Shown: piece by piece, positions 17,276-27,881 of the stretch
How the letters are laid out: every line of letters starts with the position of its first letter
How positions within the stretch are numbered: position 1 is the first letter of the stretch
NCBI GenBank assembly: GCA_028097785.1
Contig: JAOHFB010000001.1
Location: 1 to 59,511, forward strand
DNA length: 59,511 nucleotides
Source of the DNA: Candidatus Pelagibacter sp.
GTDB lineage: Bacteria > Pseudomonadota > Alphaproteobacteria > Pelagibacterales > Pelagibacteraceae
Direction: 5' to 3'
Position numbers and translations under genes: made by a program
The notes under the pieces: generated by a model
Told to the model about the DNA's origin: nothing
The model's input: only the letters and a program-made list of their open reading frames with translations
Database searches by the model: none

Positions 17276-18715
17276 ATGACTGATAAAATGCTTAAATTTG
17301 TAAAAATAGGTCAACAAACTCCACCTAAAAGGGAGATTGATGTCAGAAAAAAAGACTTTAATGAGATTTATGACGAATTTATTAGTGATAAAGCTAAAGA
17401 GCAATCTAGCAGATGTTCTCAGTGTGGTGTTCCTTTTTGCCAAGTGCATTGTCCCTTAAGTAATAATATTCCTGATTGGCTTAAGCTAACTGCTGAAGGA
17501 AGACTTAAGGAAGCTTACGAATTATCGCAAAGCACAAATAATATGCCGGAAGTCTGTGGAAGAATATGCCCACAAGATAGGTTGTGTGAAGGTAATTGTG
17601 TCATCGAACAGTCTGGCCATGGAACAGTAACCATTGGCTCAATGGAAAAATATATTACCGATAATGCCTGGGAGCAAGGCTGGGTAAAACCTATAAATAT
17701 TTCTCATGAAAAAAACCAAAGTGTTGGAATAATTGGTGCTGGACCAGCTGGCTTAGCTGCAGCTGAAGAATTGAGAAAAAATGGATATAAAATCACAGTT
17801 TATGACAGATATGATAGGGCTGGTGGATTGTTAATATATGGAATACCAAATTTTAAGCTTGAAAAAGAAATTGTTGAGAGAAGAACTAAGCTATTAAAAG
17901 ATGGTGGAATTGAGTTCATTCAAAATTTTGAAGTAGGAAAAGATGCAAGCTTAGAACAATTAAGAAAAAAACATGACGCAATTTTAATTGCAACAGGTGT
18001 TTATAAAGCTCGAGAAGTAGAACTTCCAGGTAATGACTTAAACAATATTTTTCCTGCGATGGATTTTTTAACAGCATCCAATAAAAAAGGATTAGGAGAT
18101 AAAGTAGAACTATTTGATAAAGGAATTTTAAATGCAGAAGGGAAAGATATTGTTGTAATTGGTGGTGGTGATACAGCAATGGACTGCGTAAGAACATCAA
18201 TAAGACAAAAAGCAAAATCAGTTAAATGTTTATATAGAAGAGACAAAGAGAATATGCCTGGATCAGCAAGAGAGGTTGCTAATGCTGAAGAGGAAGGTGT
18301 CGAATTTGTTTGGCTATCAAGTCCAAAGGAATTTAAGGGTATTAACAAAGTTGAAAAATTAATTGTTGACCAGATAAAATTAGGTAATCCTGATGAAAGC
18401 GGAAGAAGAAAACCTGAGGTTCAACAAGACTCAAGTTTTGAGATCAAAGCAGATATGGTTATTAAGGCTCTAGGTTTTGATCCTGAAGATTTGCCAACTT
18501 TATTTGACTCTAACGAACTGCAACTGACTAAATGGGGAACTATCAAAGCAGATTTTGATTCAATGGAGACGAATTTGAGCGGGGTTTTTGCTGCAGGAGA
18601 TATAGTTAGAGGAGCATCTTTAGTTGTTTGGGCGATAAAAGATGGAAGAGATGCAGCAGCTTCGATTAAAAAGCATTTAGAAAATAAAGAATTAAAACAG
18701 TCAAAAGTAGCTTAA
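17276..18715 (+). CDS. gltD: Glutamate synthase small subunit (NADPH, beta chain)
   Basis: A 479-residue flavoprotein that passes electrons from NADPH through FAD and iron-sulfur clusters to GltB for ammonium assimilation. The N-terminal cysteine region CSQCGVPFCQVHCPL...EVCGRICPQDRLCEGNC is the fingerprint of the GltD/DpyD iron-sulfur domain. The FAD site GIIGAGPAGLAAAEEL lies near residue 150, the NADPH site VVIGGGDTAMDC near 290, and the C-terminal FAD motif GVFAAGDIVRGASLVVWAI near 440. The start follows an inverted-repeat leader. The stop and the gltB ATG overlap. The order gltD-gltB is the reverse of E. coli. Confidence 0.96.
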   Translation: MTDKMLKFVKIGQQTPPKREIDVRKKDFNEIYDEFISDKAKEQSSRCSQCGVPFCQVHCPLSNNIPDWLKLTAEGRLKEAYELSQSTNNMPEVCGRICPQDRLCEGNCVIEQSGHGTVTIGSMEKYITDNAWEQGWVKPINISHEKNQSVGIIGAGPAGLAAAEELRKNGYKITVYDRYDRAGGLLIYGIPNFKLEKEIVERRTKLLKDGGIEFIQNFEVGKDASLEQLRKKHDAILIATGVYKAREVELPGNDLNNIFPAMDFLTASNKKGLGDKVELFDKGILNAEGKDIVVIGGGDTAMDCVRTSIRQKAKSVKCLYRRDKENMPGSAREVANAEEEGVEFVWLSSPKEFKGINKVEKLIVDQIKLGNPDESGRRKPEVQQDSSFEIKADMVIKALGFDPEDLPTLFDSNELQLTKWGTIKADFDSMETNLSGVFAAGDIVRGASLVVWAIKDGRDAAASIKKHLENKELKQSKVA

Positions 18716-21700
18716 TGAAAAATTATAAAAAAAATTTTGAAATACTGAAAAAAAACCATGTCTATTCTGAAGAGATGGAACACGATGCTTGTGGTGTTGG
18801 TTTAATTGCTTCTACGGAGGGAAAGAAGTCACGTAAAGTTGTCGAGTATGGAATTGAAGCTTTAAAAGCAGTTTGGCACAGAGGAGCAGTTGATGCTGAT
18901 GGTAAAACAGGTGATGGTGCTGGGATACATGTAGAAATACCAAAAGATTTTTTTATAGAAAAAATAGAAGTTACAGGTCATACCCACGATAATTCAGAAA
19001 TCTGTGTTGGAATGATTTTCTTACCAAGAAATGATTATGCAGCACAAGAAAGTTGCAAAACAATAGTTGAAAGCGAACTAACCAAAAATGATTTTAGCAT
19101 TTATGGTTGGAGGCAAGTTCCAGTCAACCCAAAAGTCTTAGGTGAAAAAGCATTTCAGACAATGCCTGAAATTATTCAAGTACTTTTTAAATCAAATAAT
19201 CCAGAATTATTGAATAAAGATCTTGAAAGAAAAATTTATGAAACAAGAAGGATAATTGAAAATAAAGCTTTTAAGATTTCTTTGAATAATTTTTATATTT
19301 GTTCTCTTAGTTCAAAATCAATCATTTATAAGGGAATGTTTTTAGCAGAAGCTATTTCAGATTTTTTTTTAGATTTAAAAGATGAGAGATTTGTTTCAAG
19401 ATACGCAATTTTTCATCAAAGATTTTCTACAAACACAGCACCAAGTTGGAATCTAGCTCAACCTTTTAGAGCAATTGCTCATAATGGAGAAATTAATACA
19501 TATCGTGGTAATAAAAATTGGATGAAAGTTCATGAACAAGAAATGAATAGCCCACTTTTTGATAACATAGAAAATTTAAAACCGGTAATTCAACAGGGGG
19601 CATCAGACTCAGCTGCATTGGATAATGTTTTTGAATTATTAAATATTTCAGGTCAACCAGCACCTCTAGCAAAATTAATGTTAGTGCCAGATGCTTGGTC
19701 TAAAAAAAATAAAACTTTATCTAGAGATCATCAACAATTATTTAATTTTTTAAATAGTACTATGGAACCTTGGGATGGACCTGCTGCTATTGCTGGAACA
19801 GATAATGAATGGGTAATCGCTGCAAATGATAGAAATGGATTGAGACCCTTAAGATATGCAATTACCAAAGATAATTTATTATTTGCAGGTTCAGAAACTG
19901 GAATGATTGAACTTAACGAAAAAAAAATTTTAACTAAGGGAAGATTAGGCCCAGGAGAAATAATTGGGGTTAGAATTGAAAAAGGAAAAGTATTCACTAA
20001 CAGCAAAATCAAAGATTATTTAGCTAAAGAATACAAACATTTTAATTCTCAAATTATCGATTTAGATGAAAAAATTACTATCTCTGGAGAAAAGCATTCA
20101 TTCTCTGGAGATGATTTAAGACGAAGACAGTACACATTTGGAATGAGTCTTGAAGACTTAGAGCTTATTTTGCACCCAATGGCTGAAGATGCGAAAGAGG
20201 CGATTGGCTCTATGGGTGATGATACTCCTCTTGCAGTACTTTCTGATAAATATAGACCCCTCTATCATTTTTTTAGACAAAATTTTAGCCAAGTAACAAA
20301 TCCTCCAATTGACTCGCTAAGAGAAAATAAGGTTATGAGTCTAAAAACAAGATTTGGAAATTTAGGTAATATTCTGGATTTTGATAATTTAACTAAGCAA
20401 AATATTTATGTTTTGAATAGTCCAATTTTGTCAAATTCTCAATTTGACAAATTTATTAATTTTTTTGGTAAAAATTCATTAGTTATTGATTGTACTTTTT
20501 CTAAAGATCAGTCTTTATTTGAGGCAATAAAACAAGTCCAAAAAGATGCTGAAATTGCTGTTAGACAGGGTGTTACCCAGTTAATTTTGAGTGATAAGGG
20601 ATTATCCGAAACTAATTTGCCTATTCCTATGTTGTTATGTGTAGGAGCAATCAATTCATTCTTGATAGAAAAAAAATTAAGAGGATATGTTTCTATAAAT
20701 GTTCAATCTGGAGAAGCTTTAGATACGCACTCATTTGCCACCTTAATTGGTGTAGGTGCAACTACAGTAAACCCATACCTTGCTTTTGACAGCTTATATC
20801 AAAGACATGAAAAAAAACTTTTTGGAAAATTTAGTTTTGATGAATGTGTTGAAAGATACATTAAATCTGTAAATGCTGGTCTATTAAAAATCATGTCTAA
20901 AATGGGAATTTCTGTTTTGAGTTCATATAGAGGGGGATGCAATTTTGAAACTGTTGGATTGAGCAGAACGATTGTTGCTGATTATTTTCCAGGTGTGGTA
21001 TCTAAAATTTCTGGAATTGGATTAACAGGAATAGAAAAAAAAATTAGATCTATTCATAAAGAAGCATTTGAAAGCTCTGAAACCATTTTACCAATAGGCG
21101 GAATATATAGATATCGTAAAAATGGAGAAACACACCAATATCAAGGAAAATTAATTCATTTATTGCAAAGCGCTGTAGGATCAAATTCTTATGAAGCTTA
21201 TAAAAGGTATGCGGAAGGAATATATAATTTACCACCAATAAATTTGAGGGATTTAATTGATTTCAGATCAAAAAAATTGAAAGGATCGATTGACATCTCT
21301 GAAGTTGAACCAATACAAAATATACTTAAAAGATTTGGGAGCGGAAGCATGTCACATGGAGCGCTTTCAAAAGAAGCTCATGAAACACTTGCCACAGGAA
21401 TGAACAGAATTAAAGGTGCCTCTTGTAGTGGTGAGGGTGGAGAAGATGAGAGTAGGTTTAAAGTTCTAGAAAATGGAGACAGTGCAAATTCTAGAGTAAA
21501 ACAAATAGCTTCAGCCAGATTTGGTGTAACAGTTAATTATTTAAATAATTGTAATGAAATTGAAATTAAAATAGCTCAAGGAGCAAAACCAGGAGAAGGT
21601 GGACAGCTACCAGGGTTTAAAGTTACTGATGAGATTGCAAAATTAAGACATTCAACACCTGGAGTTACTTTAATATCACCTCCACCACATCACGATATTT

Positions 21701-23220
21701 ATTCAATAGAAGATCTTGCTCAACTTATTTATGATTTGAAACAAATAAATCCTAAAGCAAGAATTGGGGTTAAACTTGTTGCGTCATCAGGTGTAGGAAC
21801 AATTGCAGCGGGTGTTGCTAAAGCAAAAGCAGATATAATATTAATATCTGGACATAATGGCGGTACGGGCGCAACACCGCAAACTAGCGTTAAGTATGTT
21901 GGAATACCATGGGAAATGGGTTTAACAGAAGCTAATCAAGTTTTAACATTAAACAATCTAAGACACAAAGTTACTCTTAGAACTGATGGTGGCATTAAAA
22001 CAGGAAGAGATGTTGTTATTGCAGCAATGATGGGAGCAGAAGAGTATGGAGTGGCAACTACTGCGTTAGTTGCTATGGGATGTATCATGGTTAGACAATG
22101 TCATTCTAATACATGTCCTGTTGGTGTTTGTACTCAAGACGAAAAACTTAGAGAAAAATTTACAGGCACCCCAGACAAAGTAGTTAACTTATTCACTTTT
22201 ATAGCATCTGAAGTACGGGAAATTTTAGCAAAAATAGGTTTTAAATCATTGAACGATATAATTGGAAGAACAGATCTTTTAATGCAGGTTAGCAAAGCCT
22301 CTCCAAATCTTGATGATTTAGATTTGAACCCACTTTTTGTACAAGCAGATAACGGCAACAATAAAAGATATTGTGAAAATCAAGAAATAAACCATGTACC
22401 AGATACACTTGATCAAGAAATTTGGCCAGAGATTGAAAAATCTTTAGACAGCTCTGAAAAAATAGAAAAAGAATACATTATTAAAAATACGAATAGAGCA
22501 GTTGGAACTAGAATATCTCATCACCTCTATAAAAAATATGGATATGAAAAACTTAATGAAAACTTTTTAGTATTAAATTTCAAGGGTTCAGCAGGACAAT
22601 CATTTGGTGCTTTTTCAGCCAAAGGATTAAAACTTGTTCTTAAAGGAGATGCTAACGATTATGTAGGTAAGGGGTTATCAGGGGCAACAATTTCAATAAA
22701 ATTATCTGATGAAAGCAATTTAATTTCAAATGAAAACACTATTATAGGTAACACAGTTTTATATGGTGCAACATCAGGAAAATTATTTGCAGCTGGACAG
22801 GCAGGAGAAAGATTTGCTGTTCGAAACTCTGGAGCAACTACGGTAATTGAAGGATGTGATTCAAATGGTTGTGAATATATGACAGGAGGAACTGTAGTAA
22901 TCTTAGGTGATGTAGGTGATAACTTTGCAGCTGGGATGACAGGAGGAATGGCATTTATCTATGATAAATCAGGAGAATTTGAAAAAAAAGTTAATGATGA
23001 GTCTGTTGTATGGCAAAATATAGAAACAGATTATTGGAAAACATTTCTTAAAGATTTAATCCAAGAACATTTTAAAGAAACTGGATCTAATTTATCAAAA
23101 ATGTTAATTGAAAATTATGATGAAGAATTAAAGAATTTTATTCAAGTTTGTCCAAAAGAAATGTTAGACAAGTTAAGTAATCCAATCAGCAACAAACCAT
23201 TTATTAAAGAAGTTAGTTAA
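18715..23220 (+). CDS. gltB: Glutamate synthase large subunit (alpha chain)
   Basis: A 1501-residue enzyme making two glutamates from glutamine and 2-oxoglutarate. The N-terminal Ntn-type amidotransferase begins at C26 (DACGVGLI) after a 25-residue propeptide that must be removed. The central domain and the FMN-binding synthase barrel (GEGGEDESRF, GAKPGEGGQLPG, SGHNGGTGATP) follow. The 3Fe-4S motif is CHSNTCPVGVC. The C-terminal beta-helix (GNTVLYGATSGKLFAAGQAGERF, GCDSNGCEYMTGG) is complete. Length is the usual one. The stop overlaps the end of a convergent hydrolase gene by 4 bp. Confidence 0.97.
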   Translation: MKNYKKNFEILKKNHVYSEEMEHDACGVGLIASTEGKKSRKVVEYGIEALKAVWHRGAVDADGKTGDGAGIHVEIPKDFFIEKIEVTGHTHDNSEICVGMIFLPRNDYAAQESCKTIVESELTKNDFSIYGWRQVPVNPKVLGEKAFQTMPEIIQVLFKSNNPELLNKDLERKIYETRRIIENKAFKISLNNFYICSLSSKSIIYKGMFLAEAISDFFLDLKDERFVSRYAIFHQRFSTNTAPSWNLAQPFRAIAHNGEINTYRGNKNWMKVHEQEMNSPLFDNIENLKPVIQQGASDSAALDNVFELLNISGQPAPLAKLMLVPDAWSKKNKTLSRDHQQLFNFLNSTMEPWDGPAAIAGTDNEWVIAANDRNGLRPLRYAITKDNLLFAGSETGMIELNEKKILTKGRLGPGEIIGVRIEKGKVFTNSKIKDYLAKEYKHFNSQIIDLDEKITISGEKHSFSGDDLRRRQYTFGMSLEDLELILHPMAEDAKEAIGSMGDDTPLAVLSDKYRPLYHFFRQNFSQVTNPPIDSLRENKVMSLKTRFGNLGNILDFDNLTKQNIYVLNSPILSNSQFDKFINFFGKNSLVIDCTFSKDQSLFEAIKQVQKDAEIAVRQGVTQLILSDKGLSETNLPIPMLLCVGAINSFLIEKKLRGYVSINVQSGEALDTHSFATLIGVGATTVNPYLAFDSLYQRHEKKLFGKFSFDECVERYIKSVNAGLLKIMSKMGISVLSSYRGGCNFETVGLSRTIVADYFPGVVSKISGIGLTGIEKKIRSIHKEAFESSETILPIGGIYRYRKNGETHQYQGKLIHLLQSAVGSNSYEAYKRYAEGIYNLPPINLRDLIDFRSKKLKGSIDISEVEPIQNILKRFGSGSMSHGALSKEAHETLATGMNRIKGASCSGEGGEDESRFKVLENGDSANSRVKQIASARFGVTVNYLNNCNEIEIKIAQGAKPGEGGQLPGFKVTDEIAKLRHSTPGVTLISPPPHHDIYSIEDLAQLIYDLKQINPKARIGVKLVASSGVGTIAAGVAKAKADIILISGHNGGTGATPQTSVKYVGIPWEMGLTEANQVLTLNNLRHKVTLRTDGGIKTGRDVVIAAMMGAEEYGVATTALVAMGCIMVRQCHSNTCPVGVCTQDEKLREKFTGTPDKVVNLFTFIASEVREILAKIGFKSLNDIIGRTDLLMQVSKASPNLDDLDLNPLFVQADNGNNKRYCENQEINHVPDTLDQEIWPEIEKSLDSSEKIEKEYIIKNTNRAVGTRISHHLYKKYGYEKLNENFLVLNFKGSAGQSFGAFSAKGLKLVLKGDANDYVGKGLSGATISIKLSDESNLISNENTIIGNTVLYGATSGKLFAAGQAGERFAVRNSGATTVIEGCDSNGCEYMTGGTVVILGDVGDNFAAGMTGGMAFIYDKSGEFEKKVNDESVVWQNIETDYWKTFLKDLIQEHFKETGSNLSKMLIENYDEELKNFIQVCPKEMLDKLSNPISNKPFIKEVS

Positions 23221-23966
23221 ATAATTAGTTTTAACTCCTTCATTATTATTTTAAGCCATCTTTGACTTGATAAACTGTGATCACCATTATTAATAATAAC
23301 TAATTTTTTTTTTGCTTTTTGAAATATTTTTAAAACTTTTCTTGAATAAGAAACAGGCACCACTTCATCTTTTTGACCATGAACCATAGTAACATTTATT
23401 TCAGAATTTATTTTTTTATTTAAAACCTTATTTTTTCTACCATCTTTTATCAATTGTAGAGTAATTGGATATTCATAATTACCGTGTTTTAATTGTAAAA
23501 TTCCTTTTTGGATAGTTTCAGACTTCATTTTTTTTGTGAACTTTTTCCACATCAAGTTTTCTAAAAATTCAGGAGCAGAACCTATACCTAAAAATCCTTT
23601 TATTTGACTTTTAAATTTTTGAAATTGTTTAAGTGCTAACCAGGCACCCATACTTGAACCAACAATAATAAAATCATTTTTCTTCACAAATTTTTTAATA
23701 AGAGCTGACGTTTCGTTGCTCCATTTTGTAATATTGCCATTTGTAAATTTTCCCGATGATTTTCCATGTCCAGAATATTCAAGTGCTAGAAAACTCAGTT
23801 TGTTTTGTTTAGCAAATTTTAAAAAAGCATTTGGTTTTTTTCCTTCTAAATCAGACATAAAACCATGTAAAAAAACAATAAAAGGAGCACCTTTATGAAT
23901 ATTACAAACAAATCTTATTTTCTTACTTTTTGAGACTCTGTAATATCTAAAATAAGTCATAATCAT
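23217..23966 (-). CDS. Alpha/beta-fold hydrolase (serine hydrolase)
   Basis: A 249-residue protein with the hydrolase fold: oxyanion segment FLHGFMSDLEGKKP, the GHGKSSG strand loop, the nucleophile elbow VGSSMGAWLAL with the catalytic Ser, an Asp in HGQKDEVVP and a His in NNGDHSL. It thus has a full Ser-Asp-His triad. It resembles short-lipase/esterase-like hydrolases of Alphaproteobacteria; the substrate is unknown. No signal peptide is evident, so it is likely cytoplasmic. A Met two codons downstream (MTYFRYY, 23960) is an equally good start. Confidence 0.87.
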   Translation of the reverse strand: MIMTYFRYYRVSKSKKIRFVCNIHKGAPFIVFLHGFMSDLEGKKPNAFLKFAKQNKLSFLALEYSGHGKSSGKFTNGNITKWSNETSALIKKFVKKNDFIIVGSSMGAWLALKQFQKFKSQIKGFLGIGSAPEFLENLMWKKFTKKMKSETIQKGILQLKHGNYEYPITLQLIKDGRKNKVLNKKINSEINVTMVHGQKDEVVPVSYSRKVLKIFQKAKKKLVIINNGDHSLSSQRWLKIIMKELKLII

Positions 23967-24002
23967 TTATATGTTTAATCTAATAATATATAATCATATC
24001 AA

Positions 24003-25157
24003 ATGTCATCTAATTTAAAAGTTTTACAAGTTATACCAAAATTAGGTTACGGAGGTGCTGAAACAGGTTGTTATGATATTGCTCATTACTTGCCAGAAAA
24101 TGGTTGTGGATCATTTATTGTAACAAGTGGAGGAGAACTTCTTAAATTTATTGATAAAAAAAAAGTAAAAATAATAAAACTTCCTGTACATAGTAAAAAT
24201 CCTTTAATTATATTCATTAATTTTTTAGCTTTAGTTGCAATTATACTCGTTAAGAATATTTCAATTGTACATGCAAGGAGTAGAGCGCCAGCCTGGTCTT
24301 GCTTGTTAGCAGCTAAAATTACAGGTAGAAAATTTGTTACTACTTTTCATGGAACTTATAATTTTAATAATAAAATTAAAAAATTTTATAATTCTGTAAT
24401 GGTTAGGTCTGACTTAATCATAGCAGGTTCTAATTTTATTTTTTCTCATATTAAAGATAATTATACAAAATATCTTAATTCTAAAAAAAAACTTTTAGTT
24501 ATATTCAGAGGAATTAACGTCGACTATTTTGATCCAACTACCAAATTAGATAGTGATGAAAAAAAACTATTAAAAAAATGGCAAATAGAAAAAGATAAAA
24601 AAATAATTCTTTTACCTGGCAGATTAACAGGATGGAAAGGACAAGAAGTTTTTATAGAAGCAATTAATTTAGTTAATATTGAACTTGGATATGAAGCCTT
24701 TTACGCTGTAATTCTTGGAAGTGATCAAGGTAGAGATCTATATAAAAAAAAACTTATTAGAATTACAGAACAACACAGATTAAATAACCAAGTTAAATTT
24801 ATTGATCATTGTAATGACATGGCTTTAGCCTACAAAGTTTCAGATATAGTAATATCTGCCTCTATCGAGCCAGAGGCTTTTGGAAGAGTTGCAGTTGAGG
24901 CCCAATCAATGGAAAAACCAATAATTGCAAGCGATATTGGCGGGTCTAATGAAACTATAATTGATGAAAAAACTGGTTTTTTATTCGATTCTAGCAATGC
25001 AAAATCATTAAGTGAAAAAATTTTGAAAGTTCTTTCTATGGATGAAACATTGTTACAATCAATAGGTAAAGAAGGAAGAAAAAACATAATTCAAAAATTT
25101 AATGTTGAAAAAATGTGCTTTTCTACTTATTCAGAGTATAAAAGAATATTAAATTAA
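24003..25157 (+). CDS. GT4-family glycosyltransferase
   Basis: A 384-residue GT-B enzyme that transfers a sugar from a nucleotide-sugar donor, probably to a lipid-linked or surface glycan at the inner membrane. The N-terminal domain starts KVLQVIPKLGYGGAETG, with the typical Gly-rich acceptor-side loop. The donor domain has LLPGRLTGWKGQEVFIEA and the EX7E motif EAFGRVAVE followed by GGSNETI. Its start is 36 bp from the divergent hydrolase gene. It overlaps the thrS start by one base, so a sugar transferase leads the translation-gene block. Acceptor and sugar are unknown. Confidence 0.9.
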   Translation: MSSNLKVLQVIPKLGYGGAETGCYDIAHYLPENGCGSFIVTSGGELLKFIDKKKVKIIKLPVHSKNPLIIFINFLALVAIILVKNISIVHARSRAPAWSCLLAAKITGRKFVTTFHGTYNFNNKIKKFYNSVMVRSDLIIAGSNFIFSHIKDNYTKYLNSKKKLLVIFRGINVDYFDPTTKLDSDEKKLLKKWQIEKDKKIILLPGRLTGWKGQEVFIEAINLVNIELGYEAFYAVILGSDQGRDLYKKKLIRITEQHRLNNQVKFIDHCNDMALAYKVSDIVISASIEPEAFGRVAVEAQSMEKPIIASDIGGSNETIIDEKTGFLFDSSNAKSLSEKILKVLSMDETLLQSIGKEGRKNIIQKFNVEKMCFSTYSEYKRILN

Positions 25158-27073
25158 TGCCTATAATTACCTTACCAGATGGAAATAATTTAACATTTCC
25201 AGACAATGTTACAGGTCTAGATGTAGCTGAAAAAATTAGTAAATCACTTGCAAAACAAGCTATGGTTATAAGTGTTGATGGTGATTTAAAAGATTTAGAT
25301 TTTTTAATAGAAAAAGATTGTTCAATTAAAATTTTTACGTCAAAAAATCCTGAAGGCCTAGAAACTATTAGGCATGATACAGCACATATATTGGCAATGG
25401 CAGTACAAGAATTATTTCCAGGGACACAAGTTACTATTGGGCCAGTTATTGAAAATGGTTTTTATTATGATTTTGCTAGAAAGGAACCTTTTACTGAGGA
25501 CGATTTAGAAAAAATTGAAAATAAGATGAAAGAAATTGTGGATAGAAATGAAATCACAAAAAGAGAAGTCTGGGAGAGAAATAAAGCTATTTCACATTTT
25601 AAAGAAAAGGGTGAAACTTATAAAGCAGAGTTGATTGAAGCAATCCCAGAAAATGAGGATGTATCTATTTATTTTCACGGTGATTGGCACGATCTATGTA
25701 GAGGCCCACATCTTTCTTCAACAGGTAAAATTGGAAAATTCTTTAAACTCACAAAAGTTTCCGGAGCTTATTGGAGAGGCGACTCAAATAATGAAATGCT
25801 CCAAAGAATATACGGTACAAGTTGGGCAACTCAAAAAGATCTGGATGAATATTTAAAAAGAATTGAAGAAGCTGAAAAAAGAGATCACCGAAAACTTGGA
25901 AAAGAAATGGATTTATTTCATTTTAGAGAAGAAAGTCCAGGGTCAGTATTTTGGCACGAAAAAGGTTGGGCTTTATTTCAAAAATTAATTAATTATATGA
26001 GAGCTAGACAGGACGCCGCTGGTTATAAAGAAGTGAATACACCTGAGATATTGGATAGACAATTATGGGAAAAATCTGGTCATTGGGAAAAATATGGTGA
26101 AAACATGTATACCTCAGAAACTCCAGACGAAAAAGTATTTGCTATTAAGCCTATGAATTGTCCTGGGCATATCCAGGTATTTAACCAAGGTTTAAAAAGC
26201 TACAGAGATCTACCTTTACGTATAACAGAATTTGGAAAAGTACATCGCTATGAACCTTCTGGAGCGCTACATGGCCTATTAAGAGTGAGAGCATTTACTC
26301 AAGACGATGCTCATATATTTTGTTCTGAGGATCAAATTACAAGCGAATGTTTAGAAGTAACTAATTTAATTTTAGATATTTACAAAGATTTAGGTTTTGA
26401 AAATGTAATTCTAAAATATGCAGATAGGCCAGATGTAAGAGTTGGTGATGATGAAGTTTGGGATAAAGCCGAAGCTTCTTTACTCGAGGCGGTCAAAGCA
26501 TCTAAGTTGGAATATAGTATTAATAAAGGTGAAGGTGCATTTTATGGTCCTAAAATTGAATTTGTTTTAAGAGATGCAATTGGAAGAGATTGGCAGTGTG
26601 GAACTTTGCAAGTTGATTTAAATTTACCAGGAAGATTAGATGCCTCTTATGTTGATAAAGATGGAACCAAAAAAGTTCCTGTTATGCTTCATCGGGCATT
26701 ATTTGGTTCATTAGAAAGATTTATTGGAATTTTAATTGAAAACTATGCTGGAAAGTTTCCATTTTGGATATCTCCTTTGCAAACTATGGTGATACCAATT
26801 TCAGAAGAATTTAATGACTATGCAGTTAAAGTATCAAAAAAAATAAAAGATGCGGGCATTAGTTCATCGGTAGATTTAAAAAATAATAATTTAAATTACA
26901 AAATTAGAGATCATTCTTTAGCAAAAATACCGGTTTTATTAATTTGTGGTAAAAAAGAAGTTGACTCTAACTCGGTAACGATTAGAAGATTAGACACGAA
27001 CAAACAAGAAAATATGGATATAGACCAATTTTTAAAAACATTCTCTGCTTTAAATAAAGCATCCTCAAACTAA
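25157..27073 (+). CDS. thrS: Threonyl-tRNA synthetase
   Basis: A 638-residue class II synthetase. Domains in order: TGS domain (1-60), editing domain with the HDTAHILAMA zinc-like motif near residue 72 and DLCRGPH near 178, catalytic core with motif 2 (FGKVHRYEPSGALHGLLRVRAFTQDDAHIF) and the zinc cysteine in MNCPGH, and a C-terminal anticodon-binding domain. Length matches the bacterial enzyme. It is coupled by TAATG to the upstream glycosyltransferase gene and is immediately followed by infC. Confidence 0.97.
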   Translation: MPIITLPDGNNLTFPDNVTGLDVAEKISKSLAKQAMVISVDGDLKDLDFLIEKDCSIKIFTSKNPEGLETIRHDTAHILAMAVQELFPGTQVTIGPVIENGFYYDFARKEPFTEDDLEKIENKMKEIVDRNEITKREVWERNKAISHFKEKGETYKAELIEAIPENEDVSIYFHGDWHDLCRGPHLSSTGKIGKFFKLTKVSGAYWRGDSNNEMLQRIYGTSWATQKDLDEYLKRIEEAEKRDHRKLGKEMDLFHFREESPGSVFWHEKGWALFQKLINYMRARQDAAGYKEVNTPEILDRQLWEKSGHWEKYGENMYTSETPDEKVFAIKPMNCPGHIQVFNQGLKSYRDLPLRITEFGKVHRYEPSGALHGLLRVRAFTQDDAHIFCSEDQITSECLEVTNLILDIYKDLGFENVILKYADRPDVRVGDDEVWDKAEASLLEAVKASKLEYSINKGEGAFYGPKIEFVLRDAIGRDWQCGTLQVDLNLPGRLDASYVDKDGTKKVPVMLHRALFGSLERFIGILIENYAGKFPFWISPLQTMVIPISEEFNDYAVKVSKKIKDAGISSSVDLKNNNLNYKIRDHSLAKIPVLLICGKKEVDSNSVTIRRLDTNKQENMDIDQFLKTFSALNKASSN

Positions 27074-27619
27074 GTGGCAGATTTTAAACAAAATTACTTT
27101 CAAAGAAGAACAAAAGACAGGGGTCCAAGATCTAACAATAGAATCTCGTCTCCAGATGTTCAGGTAATAGCAAGTGATGGTGAAAATCTTGGTGTGATGA
27201 ATACCAATGAAGCAATTTCAATGGCAAAAAATCAAGGACTAGATTTAATAGAGATAGCAGCGAATGCAAATCCACCTGTTTGTAAAATTATGGATATGGG
27301 TAAGTTTAAATACGATGCTCAAAAGAAAGCAAATATTGCTAAGAAAAAACAAAAAATTGTTTTATTAAAAGAGATTAAAATGAGACCTGTAACAGAAACT
27401 CATGATTATGATTTTAAGGTTAAAAATGCAAAAAAATTTATTGCTAAAGGGGATAAAGTAAAATTTACTGTAAGATTTAAAGGTCGTGAATTACAACATT
27501 CTCATTTAGGAAAAGAATTGATGGATAAGATCAAAGAAGACATGAAGGATATTGGTAAGGTAGAATTACACCCCAAGTTCGATGGTAAGCAAATGATCAT
27601 GGTAATTCAGCCTTTATAG
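27074..27619 (+). CDS. infC: Translation initiation factor IF-3
   Basis: A 181-residue factor that binds the 30S subunit and checks start-codon pairing. The N-domain has SPDVQVIASDGENLGVMNTNEAISMA and PPVCKIMDMGKFKYDAQKK; the C-domain has KEIKMRPVTETHDYDFKVKNAKKFI. The best start is GTG at 27074, directly after the thrS stop, with no ATG in a suitable place. Rare start codons are usual for infC, because IF-3 discriminates against them and so limits its own synthesis. It lies in the conserved thrS-infC-rpmI-rplT order. Confidence 0.96.
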   Translation: MADFKQNYFQRRTKDRGPRSNNRISSPDVQVIASDGENLGVMNTNEAISMAKNQGLDLIEIAANANPPVCKIMDMGKFKYDAQKKANIAKKKQKIVLLKEIKMRPVTETHDYDFKVKNAKKFIAKGDKVKFTVRFKGRELQHSHLGKELMDKIKEDMKDIGKVELHPKFDGKQMIMVIQPL

Positions 27620-27672
27620 GCCTTAATATAGGTTGTAAATTTATATCAATCTTTGTATAACACCGCAGAATT

Positions 27673-27879
27673 ATGCCAAAATTAAAAACAAAAAGCTCAG
27701 CTAAAAAAAGATTTAAAATATCAGCCACTGGTAAAGTAATGACTGCTCAAGCTGGTAAAAGACACGGTATGATTAAAAGAACAAATTCACAAATAAGAAA
27801 GTTAAGAGGCACAACAACTATGTCTAAGCAAGACAGCAAAATTGTTAAATCATACATGCCTTACAGTTTAAGAGGTTAA
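27673..27879 (+). CDS. rpmI: 50S ribosomal protein L35
   Basis: A 68-residue basic protein beginning [21 protein letters not shown], the L35 signature, and ending near MPYSLRG. It binds 23S rRNA in the large subunit. Only 2 bp separate it from rplT, and 53 bp from infC. I saw no clear autoregulatory L20-binding pseudoknot in that gap. Confidence 0.97.
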   Translation: MPKLKTKSSAKKRFKISATGKVMTAQAGKRHGMIKRTNSQIRKLRGTTTMSKQDSKIVKSYMPYSLRG

Positions 27880-27881
27880 TA

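Noticed and set aside
17916..18348. Two long antisense frames within gltD.
   Set aside because: gltD is a full-length, well conserved gene; these are Leu/Ser-rich shadows without start signals.
27620..27672. Possible ribosomal-protein leader (L20-type) between infC and rpmI.
   Set aside because: The 53 bp are A+T-rich and I could not find convincing stems or a pseudoknot.
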